64,000 nt of DNA from SURF-55 sp040755195 (lineage in GTDB: Bacteria; Bacillota; Desulfotomaculia; Desulfotomaculales; Ammonificaceae): the NCBI GenBank assembly GCA_040755195.1, contig JBFMBL010000009.1, positions 1 through 64,000 of the forward strand, written 5' to 3'. Under the pieces are notes generated by a model. It worked only from the letters and a program-made list of their open reading frames with translations, made no database searches and was not told the DNA's origin. Below are positions 8,146 through 15,683 of the stretch, one piece after another; the first letter of the stretch is position 1; the number at the start of each line of letters is the position of its first letter. The translations under genes were made by a program, and so were the position numbers.

Positions 8146-8994
8146 ATGGCGGTTATTCTTGACGGCAAGACCCTGGCGGCGCAAATAAAAGAGGAGATAA
8201 AAGCGGAGGTTGAAAAGCTTGCCGCAAGCGGGGTTAAGCCAAAACTCACAGCTGTTCTGGTGGGAGACGATCCTGGTTCTGTTGTATACGCGCGTTCCAA
8301 AGGAAAGGCCTGCGCTGGCGTAAATATGGATTACGAACTTCATCACCTTCCCGAAAGCACCCCGGAGGCCGAGGTGATAGACCTGCTGGGAAAACTAAAC
8401 ACGGATCAGTCCGTCCACGGCATACTGGTGGAATTTCCTTTACCGAAGCATATTAACAAATGGCGGGTTCTCGACGCCCTTTCCCCTCTAAAGGACGTGG
8501 ACGGGATGACGGCCGTGAACCGCGGGAGGCTTCTGGCGGGGGAGGAAGGTCTTTTCCCGGCTACTCCTCAAAGTTGCATTGAAATCATGGAACGCTACGG
8601 GATCGAAATGGCCGGCAAACACGCGGTTTTAGTAGGGCGCGGCGAGACGGTAGGGCGTCCGCTGATCCTTATGCTGCTGAGACGAAACGCCACAATTACG
8701 ATCTGCCATACACGAACAAAAGATGTAGCGCACCACACGCGCCAGGCCGATATCCTGGTGGCAGCCGCCGGCCGCGCGGGACTCATCACCGCGGATATGC
8801 TGAAACCCGGCGCTGTAGTGGTAGACGCAGGCATCAACCCGGCGGAAAAAGGGATCTGCGGCGACGTGGATTTTGAAAGAGCGCAGGAAGTAGCCGGTTA
8901 TATCACACCTGTTCCCGGCGGTGTCGGCAGCCTGACGACGACGATCATAATGAAAAATGTTTTAAAGGCGATAGCGCTTCAGGGAACCCGGTAA
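8146..8994 (+). CDS. folD: FolD: methylenetetrahydrofolate dehydrogenase, divergent active site
   Basis: 282 residues from ATG 8146 behind GGAAGGAGG. The FolD fold is complete: YARSKGKAC with catalytic Lys52, SPLKDVDGM with Asp119, the Rossmann region GRGETVGRPLILML, and the C-terminal TPVPGGVGSLTT. Two key sites differ from the family norm. The catalytic Gln of the usual VQLPLP motif is Glu96 (VEFPLP), and the usual GRSxxVG is GRGETVG. In homologues that Gln supports the cyclohydrolase step, so this enzyme may be mainly a dehydrogenase, with the neighbouring FchA-type gene supplying cyclohydrolase activity (inference). The gene serves one-carbon/Wood-Ljungdahl folate chemistry. Confidence 0.9.
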   Translation: MAVILDGKTLAAQIKEEIKAEVEKLAASGVKPKLTAVLVGDDPGSVVYARSKGKACAGVNMDYELHHLPESTPEAEVIDLLGKLNTDQSVHGILVEFPLPKHINKWRVLDALSPLKDVDGMTAVNRGRLLAGEEGLFPATPQSCIEIMERYGIEMAGKHAVLVGRGETVGRPLILMLLRRNATITICHTRTKDVAHHTRQADILVAAAGRAGLITADMLKPGAVVVDAGINPAEKGICGDVDFERAQEVAGYITPVPGGVGSLTTTIIMKNVLKAIALQGTR

Positions 8995-9438
8995 GCCTAT
9001 CATGGCTGGCGTGAAAATAAGGTATATATTCAAGGTCAGAATTCATCCAGCACTCAACTCTGATATATAGGACAACGTTTTTTCGAAGGTAAAGATACTG
9101 CCAAACGGCATCTTGGCGAATACCGGTTTGAGTGCTGGACAGTATTCAGTAGTCAGAATAAAACAAAAACTCTGGAACGTCTTGGTAGATAGTCCATCGC
9201 ATACTACCAAGTATCAGGCTTTTTACACTAAAGTACGATTTTCGTCCTACTGTGTGAGCCGTAAGATCATGAATGTTTCGTTTCATTCTCAGGAATCCAA
9301 AGCAGGTTCACATTTCGGCTAACCCGTATCAATTCTGGATTCTGGATTCTGGCTACTGACTTCTGAATTCGGACCGTGAAACCCGTGCCTGAATAGTTAC
9401 AAAATAAGTTACGAGTAAAGACTTGCGGAGGGGGTTAT
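8995..9438. other. Repeat-rich intergenic region folD-fchA
   Basis: 444 bases without a gene. It contains a family 2 element (9046-9139), a cluster of degenerate 7-base repeats reading TTCTGGATTCTGGATTCTGG (about 9329-9375) and a solo right end of family 1 (CTGAATAGTTAC, 9389-9400). The fchA ribosome binding site GGAGGGGG follows. A 69-codon open frame at 9113-9322 runs through these repeats and has no ribosome binding site. Confidence 0.7.
9046..9139. repeat. Family 2 inverted-end repeat, copy B
   Basis: TCCAGCACTCAA (9046-9057) and TTGAGTGCTGGA (9128-9139) are perfect inverted ends around a 70-base interior. The interior holds its own hairpin (AAGATACTGCC-aaac-GGCATCTT). Confidence 0.85.
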
Positions 9439-10077
9439 ATGGGTCAAATTTTTGACTGGAGTATCAAACAGTTCTTGAAAGAGGCGGCATCGAGCGCTCC
9501 TACCCCCGGCGGGGGAAGCATTGCCGCGCTTTGCGGTTCTCTCGCCGCATCCATGGCTTCGATGGTAGCCAGTCTCACCGTCGGCAAAGATAAATACCGG
9601 GACGTGGAGTCAGAGATGAAGGCAATGCTGGAGAAGACCACCGCCCTTATGAACCGGTTCGAGGAACTGGTAGCCGCCGATATCGCAGCCTTTGGCGGTT
9701 TTATGGCGGTCTTTAAACTTCCCAGGGACACCGAGGAGCAAAAAGCTGAAAGGGCCCGGCGGATGCAAGAAGCCTTAAAGAATGCTACGGATACCCCGCT
9801 GGCGATCGCAAGAGCCTGTTTTGAGGTGTTGGAACTGGCCGAAAATGCCGCGTTAAAGGGAAACAAAGGCGCGGTAAGTGACGCCGGAGTGGCCGCTTTT
9901 CTTGCCGAGGCGGCGCTCAACGCCGCCCTTTTAAACGTGGATATTAATGTTCCTTCAATTAAAGACGCCGGCTATGTCGAAAAGGCCCTTGCCGAACGTA
10001 GGGATCTCAGCGCTAAAGCCGCAACGATCAAAGCACGCACGGCTGCGGTAGTCTCGGATCGCCTCTCAGGTCAGTAG
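9439..10077 (+). CDS. fchA: Methenyltetrahydrofolate cyclohydrolase / cyclodeaminase family protein
   Basis: 212 residues from ATG 9439 behind GGAGGGGG. It belongs to the all-helical formiminotransferase-cyclodeaminase family: the APTPGGGSIAALCGSLAASM opening, a central GNKGAVSDAGVAAFLAEAAL block and NVDINVPSIKD. Stand-alone members in acetogens and related Clostridia act as methenyl-THF cyclohydrolase (FchA); cyclodeaminase activity cannot be excluded from sequence. It lies after folD with 440 bases of repeats between, so the two are functionally linked but probably separately transcribed. Confidence 0.85.
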   Translation: MGQIFDWSIKQFLKEAASSAPTPGGGSIAALCGSLAASMASMVASLTVGKDKYRDVESEMKAMLEKTTALMNRFEELVAADIAAFGGFMAVFKLPRDTEEQKAERARRMQEALKNATDTPLAIARACFEVLELAENAALKGNKGAVSDAGVAAFLAEAALNAALLNVDINVPSIKDAGYVEKALAERRDLSAKAATIKARTAAVVSDRLSGQ

Positions 10078-10079
10078 TG

Positions 10080-10165
10080 CAGAATTCGGAAGGTAGAATA
10101 CAGAATGTAGAAGTCAGAAGTCAGAAGTTAGAATACAGAACTAGGAATCCAGAACACAGCAGTTA
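10080..10165. repeat. Degenerate 7-base repeat cluster (AGAAGTC / AGAATAC type)
   Basis: About a dozen imperfect tandem units such as AGTCAGAAGTCAGAAGTTAG and AGAATACAGAA. Similar clusters recur at 9329, 20087, 26884 and inside the repeat at 55939. Confidence 0.7.
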
Positions 10166-10188
10166 AGGCCTTTCGTATTCCAGCTACT

Positions 10189-10283
10189 TCCACCACTCAA
10201 GCCGGTGATTATCAGCAAATCGTTCAGCGGTATGCAACTTTGAGAACGATGTCTTCCTTTTAAACGCAGAGTTGAGTGCTGGA
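10189..10283. repeat. Family 2 inverted-end repeat, copy C
   Basis: TCCACCACTCAA (10189-10200) and TTGAGTGCTGGA (10272-10283) pair with a single mismatch. The 71-base interior has its own 7-bp inverted pair (ATCGTTC / GAACGAT). Confidence 0.75.
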
Positions 10284-10331
10284 TGACTACTGACTAATGG
10301 CTTTGACTTATGTTTTTTGGAGGAATTGCCC

Positions 10332-10421
10332 ATGCCGCAAGCGGCTCTATCTAGTGATATCGGTCTGTTTCCTTGTTCCCGACGTCGCACGTCGGACCTC
10401 GGACGTCGGACCTATTTTTAA
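10332..10421 (+). CDS. Possible 29-codon upstream ORF before the DUF4416 gene
   Basis: ATG 10332 follows a strong TTGGAGGAA and opens a 29-residue frame (MPQAALSSDIGLF...) ending at TAA 10419-10421, one base before the ATG of the DUF4416 gene. Its second half is built from a GACGTCGGACCT-type direct repeat (10381-10413). It may be the remains of the original gene start displaced by repeat growth, now serving as a translationally coupled leader. Confidence 0.35.
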   Translation: MPQAALSSDIGLFPCSRRRTSDLGRRTYF

Positions 10422-10422
10422 T

Positions 10423-10959
10423 ATGGCTCGAATGCCTGAACCGGTGAAACCGGTAATCAGCATCTTTACGGGTATCGATTCCTTATTCGGCAAAGTTGAA
10501 GAAGCGCTAAGCGAACGCCTGGGCAAGCCGGATTACATCAGTCAGCTTATCAGTTTTCATCAGACGGCATATTATGAAAAGGAAATGGGCTCAGGACTGG
10601 TAAGGCGCGTCTATTCCTTTCCCCGGCTCATGGACCAGTCGGAACTGCAGTCGCTGAAACGTTTTACGATCGGGATAGAGGATCGCTGGCGCGTCGAAGA
10701 AAGAAGACAGGTAAACATCGATCCCGGGTATGTCAGCCTGGCGAAGTTGGTACTGGCTACTACGAAAGACAACGTCCACCGTGTTTACATCGGTGACGGG
10801 ATCTTTGCGGAGGTTGCCCTTTACTTTCAGAAAGGGCGTTTTCACCCCTGGCCGTGGACATATCCTGATTACGCCAGTGACGTATACAGGGCCGTCTTTG
10901 AAGATATCCGTTCGATTTACCGCCGACAACTTCGGACCCTGAAAGAAAAAGAAGTATAA
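10423..10959 (+). CDS. DUF4416 family protein
   Basis: 178 residues from ATG 10423 (MARMPEPVKPVISIFTG). The frame extends to 10297 but that part is repeat sequence. Conserved features are the FHQTAYYEKEMG segment, SLKRFTIGIED, RQVNIDPGYVSLAKLVLATTK and the aromatic-rich FHPWPWTYPDYAS. The family is common in anaerobes and has no established function. No Shine-Dalgarno precedes this ATG; translation probably relies on coupling with the short frame that ends one base upstream. Confidence 0.8.
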   Translation: MARMPEPVKPVISIFTGIDSLFGKVEEALSERLGKPDYISQLISFHQTAYYEKEMGSGLVRRVYSFPRLMDQSELQSLKRFTIGIEDRWRVEERRQVNIDPGYVSLAKLVLATTKDNVHRVYIGDGIFAEVALYFQKGRFHPWPWTYPDYASDVYRAVFEDIRSIYRRQLRTLKEKEV

Positions 10960-11051
10960 CAGATGATTCGTTGTATTTATGAGCGGCAGAAAAGAAGGTA
11001 TTAGTCTTTTTACGCAATTCTTAAGGATTGATGTAATTCAAGGCTGATACC

Positions 11052-11079
11052 TTTACTTTCAAAAACGTTATGCTATACT
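11052..11079 (+). promoter_or_regulatory. Sigma-A-like promoter for xseB-ispA (and possibly OLE-oapA-dxs)
   Basis: TTTACT (11052-11057), 16-bp spacer, extended -10 TGCTATACT with TATACT at 11074-11079. It lies 54 bases before the xseB start. The good -10 and TG extension make it one of the better promoters in the window. Confidence 0.6.
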
Positions 11080-11132
11080 TTTGTTAAACTTGATTCACCT
11101 CCAAATTCAACGGCGTCCGAGGAGTGCGGTAA

Positions 11133-11387
11133 GTGTCGACGGAAGATTCCATTTCTTTTGAAGAAAGCCTTGAACGTCTCGAGACGATAGTAAGGGAAAT
11201 TGAAAGCGGCAATCTTGACCTGGATAAAGCCATGGCCCGGTTTTCAGAAGGTATGGGACTGGTCAAGCGTTGCCGGACGCTTCTCTCCGAAGCGGAACAG
11301 AAACTTTACCTCTTACTGGAAGACAACAACAGCGGACCAACCCAGGCAGAAACTCCGCAAAAAAGAGAAGCGAAAAATGAACTTTAA
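11133..11387 (+). CDS. xseB: Exodeoxyribonuclease VII small subunit
   Basis: 84 residues from GTG 11133 behind GAGGAG. SFEESLERLETIVREIESGNLDLDKAMARFSEG is the XseB coiled-coil signature. Several small subunits bind each XseA. The last 11 bases overlap ispA. Confidence 0.93.
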   Translation: MSTEDSISFEESLERLETIVREIESGNLDLDKAMARFSEGMGLVKRCRTLLSEAEQKLYLLLEDNNSGPTQAETPQKREAKNEL

Positions 11388-12267
11388 AGCTGCCCTTACT
11401 GCGAAAGCTCGTCTTGTTGACCAGAATCTCGACCGGTATCTCCCCCCCGAATTGACACCACCCGGTGTTATTCACCAGGCAATGAGGTACAGTGTGCTGT
11501 CCGGCGGCAAGCGTCTTCGTCCGGCGCTGGTTATCGGTGCAGCGGAAGCATGCGGCGGCGCCGCGGATGACGTAATCCTTGCCGCCTGTGGCATTGAACT
11601 CATCCACTGTTATTCACTGGTTCACGACGACCTGCCGGCTATGGACAACGACGATCTGAGGCGGGGAAGGCCGACAAACCACAAGGTTTTTGGCGAGGCA
11701 ATCGCAATCCTGGTCGGGGATGCGCTTCTGACACTCGGTTTTGAACTGTTGGCCCGTGCAGTAACAGCGGGCAGGGTTTCCCCCGCCGAAGGAATCCGCG
11801 TGTTGATAGAGGTCGCCGAGGCCATAGGCACGAGTGGGATGGTAGGCGGGCAGGTGCTTGATATATCCACGGTTGGTACGGGCGTTGCTCCCCAACTCGT
11901 TGAAGAGATTCACCGGCGCAAGACGGGGGCGCTTTTTATAGCGTCCGTACGCGCCGGGGCCATTCTGGCGGGGGCGTCGGACAGCCAGCTTGCCGATTTA
12001 ACCCGTTACGCAAGTGAAATCGGGCTGGTCTTCCAGATTACGGACGATATTCTCGATGTTGTTGGCGAAACAGCAAAAACGGGAAAGGGAGTCGGCGGCG
12101 ACGCTCAAAAAAAGAAGTTGACCTATCCCGGCGTTTACGGTCTACCCGCGGCTCGTAAACGCGCCAAAGAATCCGCGTCGGCTGCGATAGAGGCGTTAAA
12201 GAACTTTGATGTCTCTGCTGATTTTTTGCGAGAAGCTGCACAATTCATTATATCCCGCGAATATTAA
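11377..12267 (+). CDS. ispA: Polyprenyl (farnesyl/geranyl) diphosphate synthase
   Basis: 296 residues from ATG 11377 (MNFKAALTAKARLVD), overlapping xseB by 11 bases. First Asp-rich motif: VHDDLPAMDNDDLRRGRPTNHK. Second: FQITDDILDVVG. It condenses IPP with allylic diphosphates in the isoprenoid pathway that starts with dxs downstream. xseB-ispA-OLE-oapA-dxs is the known order around OLE RNA genes. Confidence 0.93.
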   Translation: MNFKAALTAKARLVDQNLDRYLPPELTPPGVIHQAMRYSVLSGGKRLRPALVIGAAEACGGAADDVILAACGIELIHCYSLVHDDLPAMDNDDLRRGRPTNHKVFGEAIAILVGDALLTLGFELLARAVTAGRVSPAEGIRVLIEVAEAIGTSGMVGGQVLDISTVGTGVAPQLVEEIHRRKTGALFIASVRAGAILAGASDSQLADLTRYASEIGLVFQITDDILDVVGETAKTGKGVGGDAQKKKLTYPGVYGLPAARKRAKESASAAIEALKNFDVSADFLREAAQFIISREY

Positions 12268-12306
12268 GTAGTAAATACATATAACTGCTCAGGTTAATCC
12301 TTAAGG

Positions 12307-12338
12307 CAAATCCCGGGAATTGGACGGGATTTGTTCTT
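12307..12338 (+). terminator. Hairpin terminator or attenuator after ispA
   Basis: A perfect 9-bp stem CAAATCCCG / CGGGATTTG (12307-12315, 12325-12333) with a 9-base loop, followed by TTCTTAA. The short U-tract suggests partial termination between ispA and the OLE RNA region. Confidence 0.5.
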
Positions 12339-12370
12339 AAGGTTACGGTATGATATGATGATATAGTATT

Positions 12371-12547
12371 GTAATTATTCACCCAGTCGCATCACATTGC
12401 GGAACGCGGTGAGAAGCAAGCAGAGCAAGGAATACCGGCGGAGACGAACCGGAGCGTACCGGGTAGTACGTGAGGATTCGGCTCCGTCCGGATGACGCGG
12501 CTATGCGCAGCTTATCGCCGCGCCCTACGGGGTACATGAATTGTAAT
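12371..12547 (+). repeat. Family 1 repeat, copy b (long form with internal hairpin)
   Basis: Degenerate ends GTAATTATTCA (from 12371) and TGAATTGTAAT (to 12547) enclose GGAACGCGGTGAG...CTTATCGCCGCGCCC. Inside is a long hairpin: CGGAG-A-CGAACC pairs with GGATTCG-G-CTCCG, capped by GCGTAC/GTACGT. The strand signatures CCGGAGCGTAC and GTACGTGAGGA are shared with copies c and d. It lies between ispA and the OLE RNA. Confidence 0.8.
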
Positions 12548-12584
12548 ATGGCTTGCGTAGCATGGGTGAGTGATGCAGTATCCT

Positions 12585-13155
12585 AGTCAGGACATCTCTT
12601 TCGAAGACGGGGCTAAAAATCCGTCAAGGGCACATCGATGAAGTTCCTGGTGCTGGCTGCCGGCGCCCAGCCGGGGGCTGGTACTGGGAGTTAAGGCGGG
12701 AGGGCGAGCCGCAAAGGCATGCGGGCGTTGACCCTGCCGCCGCGGAGACCCAAGTACGTGGGCTAAGCCTTAGTCTATGGCTTGGGATAGAACCTGTACG
12801 TGGTGAAAGCTGCGTGCAGTGTAGCCTGCCTTGAGTGAGCAGGGTGGATGCTGAACAATGCGGATTTTGAGCACGGGCCCGTGCCCAAAATGCCGCTAGC
12901 CTGAAACCCTGGTTGCAAAAGAGGCTAGGGAGAGAATGATCCTGCCGGGGAAAACCCCTAGGCTGTCCGGAGTATTCCGGGGCATGGCAGGGATTAAAGT
13001 GTGGACTTAGTGGTAATCCAGTCCCGGTTGCGGCGACGCGCCGGGAGCGCCCTTAAAGGGAAACCGCCGGCACGGCGACGGCCGGTGGGCTGTTCGGGAA
13101 ACCCTACTGGACCTAAGTCACAGCGTTTACTTGCGGTGCTGTCACTTACCCATGC
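12585..13155 (+). ncRNA. ole: OLE RNA (ornate large extremophilic RNA)
   Basis: About 570 bases of GC-rich, hairpin-dense sequence without a conserved reading frame, sitting between ispA and the OapA membrane protein gene just before dxs. This is the diagnostic place of OLE RNA in anaerobic and extremophilic Gram-positive bacteria. Visible pairings include GCACGG-GC-CCGTGC flanked by TTTTG/CAAAA (12865-12890), GCTAGCC...GGCTAGG near 12896-12930, and the paired GGCTG/CAGCC block near 12655-12675. OLE RNA binds OapA at the membrane and takes part in stress and magnesium-related responses in Bacillus halodurans. The call rests on size, context and the OapA partner; ends are approximate. Confidence 0.85.
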
Positions 13156-13192
13156 AATATTGTATTTTTTAATGGCTTGGGGTGAGATTTGT

Positions 13193-13804
13193 TTGCCGTA
13201 TCGCCAACCCCGGCGCTCTCATATCCGGCATGTGCTAAAAGTTCTGATATGGACCTTTATTGCTACAATATTTTTTGCCTTTATATCCGAAACCTTTGTA
13301 CGTCAAGTGCAGATCTTGTGGGTAGCAGTTGGTTTCCTGTTTTTCATAGTCTCGGTTAACGTTGTTTTCGATATAGTCGGCGTCGCGGCAACAGCGGCTT
13401 CGGAAGCTCCGTTTAACGCAATGGCTGCCCGTAAGGTGACCGGCGCCCAGGAAGGCCTGGCGTTAATCAAAAACGCGGACAAGGTGGCAAATTTTGCCAA
13501 TGATGTTGTAGGCGATATTAGCGGCACCGTTGCCGGAGCGCTCGGTATTTCCATTATGGCGCGGGTGTTGCTGATATTTCCAAAGTCCAGCGAACTATGG
13601 CTGAACATCCTGGTAACCGCAGTAATTGCCGCTGTTACCGTGGCCGGCAAGGCTATGGGCAAACGGGTGGCAGTGACGCGCGCAAACCAGGTTATTTTTT
13701 TAACGGGACGCTTAATTGCGAGATATAACCGACTAATAACTTCATTTAAATGGTCCAGGAACAAATCTTTTGATAAGAAGGTGCGAAAGCTTGGGCGTTC
13801 TTGA
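13193..13804 (+). CDS. oapA: OapA, OLE-associated membrane protein
   Basis: 203 residues if TTG 13193 is used (GGGGTGAG five bases upstream); an ATG at 13172 is possible and the frame continues back into the RNA region. About four hydrophobic segments: VLIWTFIATIFFAFI, ILWVAVGFLFFIVSV, a third around ISGTVAGALGISIM, and LNILVTAVIAAVTV. Between the second and third lies the conserved polar stretch ending in KNADKVANFANDVVGD, carrying the Asp residues typical of OapA. OapA dimers bind OLE RNA and carry it to the membrane. The gene follows the RNA directly and overlaps dxs by 14 bases. Confidence 0.87.
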   Translation: MPYRQPRRSHIRHVLKVLIWTFIATIFFAFISETFVRQVQILWVAVGFLFFIVSVNVVFDIVGVAATAASEAPFNAMAARKVTGAQEGLALIKNADKVANFANDVVGDISGTVAGALGISIMARVLLIFPKSSELWLNILVTAVIAAVTVAGKAMGKRVAVTRANQVIFLTGRLIARYNRLITSFKWSRNKSFDKKVRKLGRS

Positions 13805-15683
13805 ACAGGTAAATAAACCGGAAGATTTGCGGAACTTAACCCCGGATGAGTTGGTAATACTGGCAGATGAACTTCGCAGGCTGATCATTGACACCGTTGC
13901 GGAAACCGGAGGTCATCTTGCGCCCAATCTGGGGGTCGTTGAACTTACTCTGGCGCTTCATCGCGTTTTCAACGCTCCCAGAGACAAGATTATCTGGGAT
14001 GTGGGACACCAGTGCTACGTTCATAAAATACTCACCGGCCGCCGCGAGGGCTTCTCCACGCTCAGACAAAAGGGGGGGATAAGCGGTTTTCCTTCCCGCG
14101 AAGAAAGCGTCTATGACGTTTTCGGTACCGGACATGCAAGCACCTCCATCTCGGCGGCGCTGGGTCTGGCCAAAGCCCGTGATCTTAATCAGGATAACTA
14201 CCAGGTGATTGCGGTAATCGGCGACGGTGCGTTAACAGGCGGGATGGCGTTGGAAGCGTTAAACCACGCCGGACACATTAAGGCGAATCTCATAGTTGTG
14301 TTGAACGACAACGAAATGTCCATCGCCAAAAATGTCGGAGCGCTTTCCGGATACCTTACGCGTCTCAGAACGGACAGGATGTACCACCGCTCCCGCGAAG
14401 AGGTCGAGGGGCTTATCCAGAGGATACCGGCGATCGGACCTAAAATGCTGCGTATACTTGACCGCCTGAAAGACAGTGTGAAATATCTGGTCGTACCCGG
14501 GATGTTTTTTGAGGAACTGGGCTACACTTATCTTGGACCGGTTAAAGGCCACAATATAGCGGCTTTGGCGGACACCTTCGAAAAAGCTAAGACCTTAAAA
14601 GGGCCGGTACTGGTGCACGTGGCTACACGAAAGGGTAAAGGATACGCACCGGCGGAGGCGGACCCCGACCTTTTTCACGGCGTGGGACCTTTCGATGTCC
14701 AGACCGGCGAGGTCAAGCGTTCCGACCGGTTGTCATACATGGATGTTTTCGGAGAAACCCTTTTAAAACTCGCCGAAGTGGACCCCCGGATTATTGCGAT
14801 CACTGCTGCTATGCCTACGGGCACAGGTCTTAAGTCTTTCGCAAAACGTTTTCCGCACCGGTTTTTCGACGTCGGTATTGCCGAACAGCATGCGGTAACC
14901 ATGGCCGCCGGTCTGGCTGTCGGGGGCTGGCGTCCGGTCGTGGCCATTTATTCAACCTTCATGCAGCGCGCTTACGACCAGATAATCCACGATGTTTGTC
15001 TCCAGCGGCTACCTGTGCTCTTCGCTCTTGACCGTGGCGGTCTTGTCGGCGAAGACGGCGTTACTCATCAAGGCATATTCGACCTGGCCTATCTCCGGTC
15101 GATACCAAACATGACGATAATGGCTCCCCAGGACGAAAATGAGTTGCGGCACATGTTGAAAACCGCGCTCGCCTGCTGCGGACCCTGCGCCATTCGCTAC
15201 CCCCGCGGCAGCGGCACCGGTTGTCTTCTGGACCAGGAGTTGCAGATTCTTCCGTACGGCCGGTCCCTCGTTTTAAGGGACGGTAAGGATGTCAGCTTTT
15301 TTGCGGTGGGACATATGGTCGGGGCCGCCATGGAAGCCGCGGATAAACTCGCGCAGCAGGGAATAGAGGCCGCGGTTATTAACGTGCGTTTCGTAAAACC
15401 TCTCGATACCGCCTTGCTCCTGCGATTTTCACGACAGACGCAGCGCGTTGTAACAATAGAAGAAGGCATTCTGGCAGGCGGTTTCGGCAGCGCGGTAGCG
15501 GAACTTCTAATGGACAACGGACTCGGCAACGTTGAACTCGTCCGTCTCGGGATCAATGATACCTTTGTGGAGCACGGCGCTCCTAAATTGTTAAGGGAAA
15601 AATACGGTCTTACCCCCGAGGGAATCGTAACGGCGGTAACACAACCCAGACGCCGTTTGAAGGTGGCGGTCAAAGGCACATGA
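13791..15683 (+). CDS. dxs: 1-deoxy-D-xylulose-5-phosphate synthase
   Basis: 630 residues from TTG 13791 with AGAAGGTG upstream; a TTG at 13770 is less likely. Thiamine diphosphate enzyme: DVGHQCYVHKILTGR, GTGHASTSISAALG, the TPP motif GDGALTGGMALEALN...NDNEMSI, and the transketolase-like C-terminal half (FDVGIAEQHAVTMAAG, DRGGLVGEDGVTHQG). First step of the MEP isoprenoid route, condensing pyruvate with glyceraldehyde 3-phosphate. It is co-transcribed with oapA and tlyA judging by overlaps. Confidence 0.95.
   Translation: MGVLEQVNKPEDLRNLTPDELVILADELRRLIIDTVAETGGHLAPNLGVVELTLALHRVFNAPRDKIIWDVGHQCYVHKILTGRREGFSTLRQKGGISGFPSREESVYDVFGTGHASTSISAALGLAKARDLNQDNYQVIAVIGDGALTGGMALEALNHAGHIKANLIVVLNDNEMSIAKNVGALSGYLTRLRTDRMYHRSREEVEGLIQRIPAIGPKMLRILDRLKDSVKYLVVPGMFFEELGYTYLGPVKGHNIAALADTFEKAKTLKGPVLVHVATRKGKGYAPAEADPDLFHGVGPFDVQTGEVKRSDRLSYMDVFGETLLKLAEVDPRIIAITAAMPTGTGLKSFAKRFPHRFFDVGIAEQHAVTMAAGLAVGGWRPVVAIYSTFMQRAYDQIIHDVCLQRLPVLFALDRGGLVGEDGVTHQGIFDLAYLRSIPNMTIMAPQDENELRHMLKTALACCGPCAIRYPRGSGTGCLLDQELQILPYGRSLVLRDGKDVSFFAVGHMVGAAMEAADKLAQQGIEAAVINVRFVKPLDTALLLRFSRQTQRVVTIEEGILAGGFGSAVAELLMDNGLGNVELVRLGINDTFVEHGAPKLLREKYGLTPEGIVTAVTQPRRRLKVAVKGT

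Noticed and set aside
9113..9322. 69-codon open frame before fchA
   Set aside because: Runs through a family 2 element and other repeats, no ribosome binding site, no recognisable protein features.
12585..13155. Group II intron as an explanation of the structured region
   Set aside because: No reverse transcriptase or domain V-like end; the ispA-OapA-dxs context fits OLE RNA.
13001..13192. Longer OapA start inside the OLE region
   Set aside because: The extra residues are Arg/Pro-rich and encoded by structured RNA sequence; the GGGGTGAG-TTG pair at 13193 fits better.
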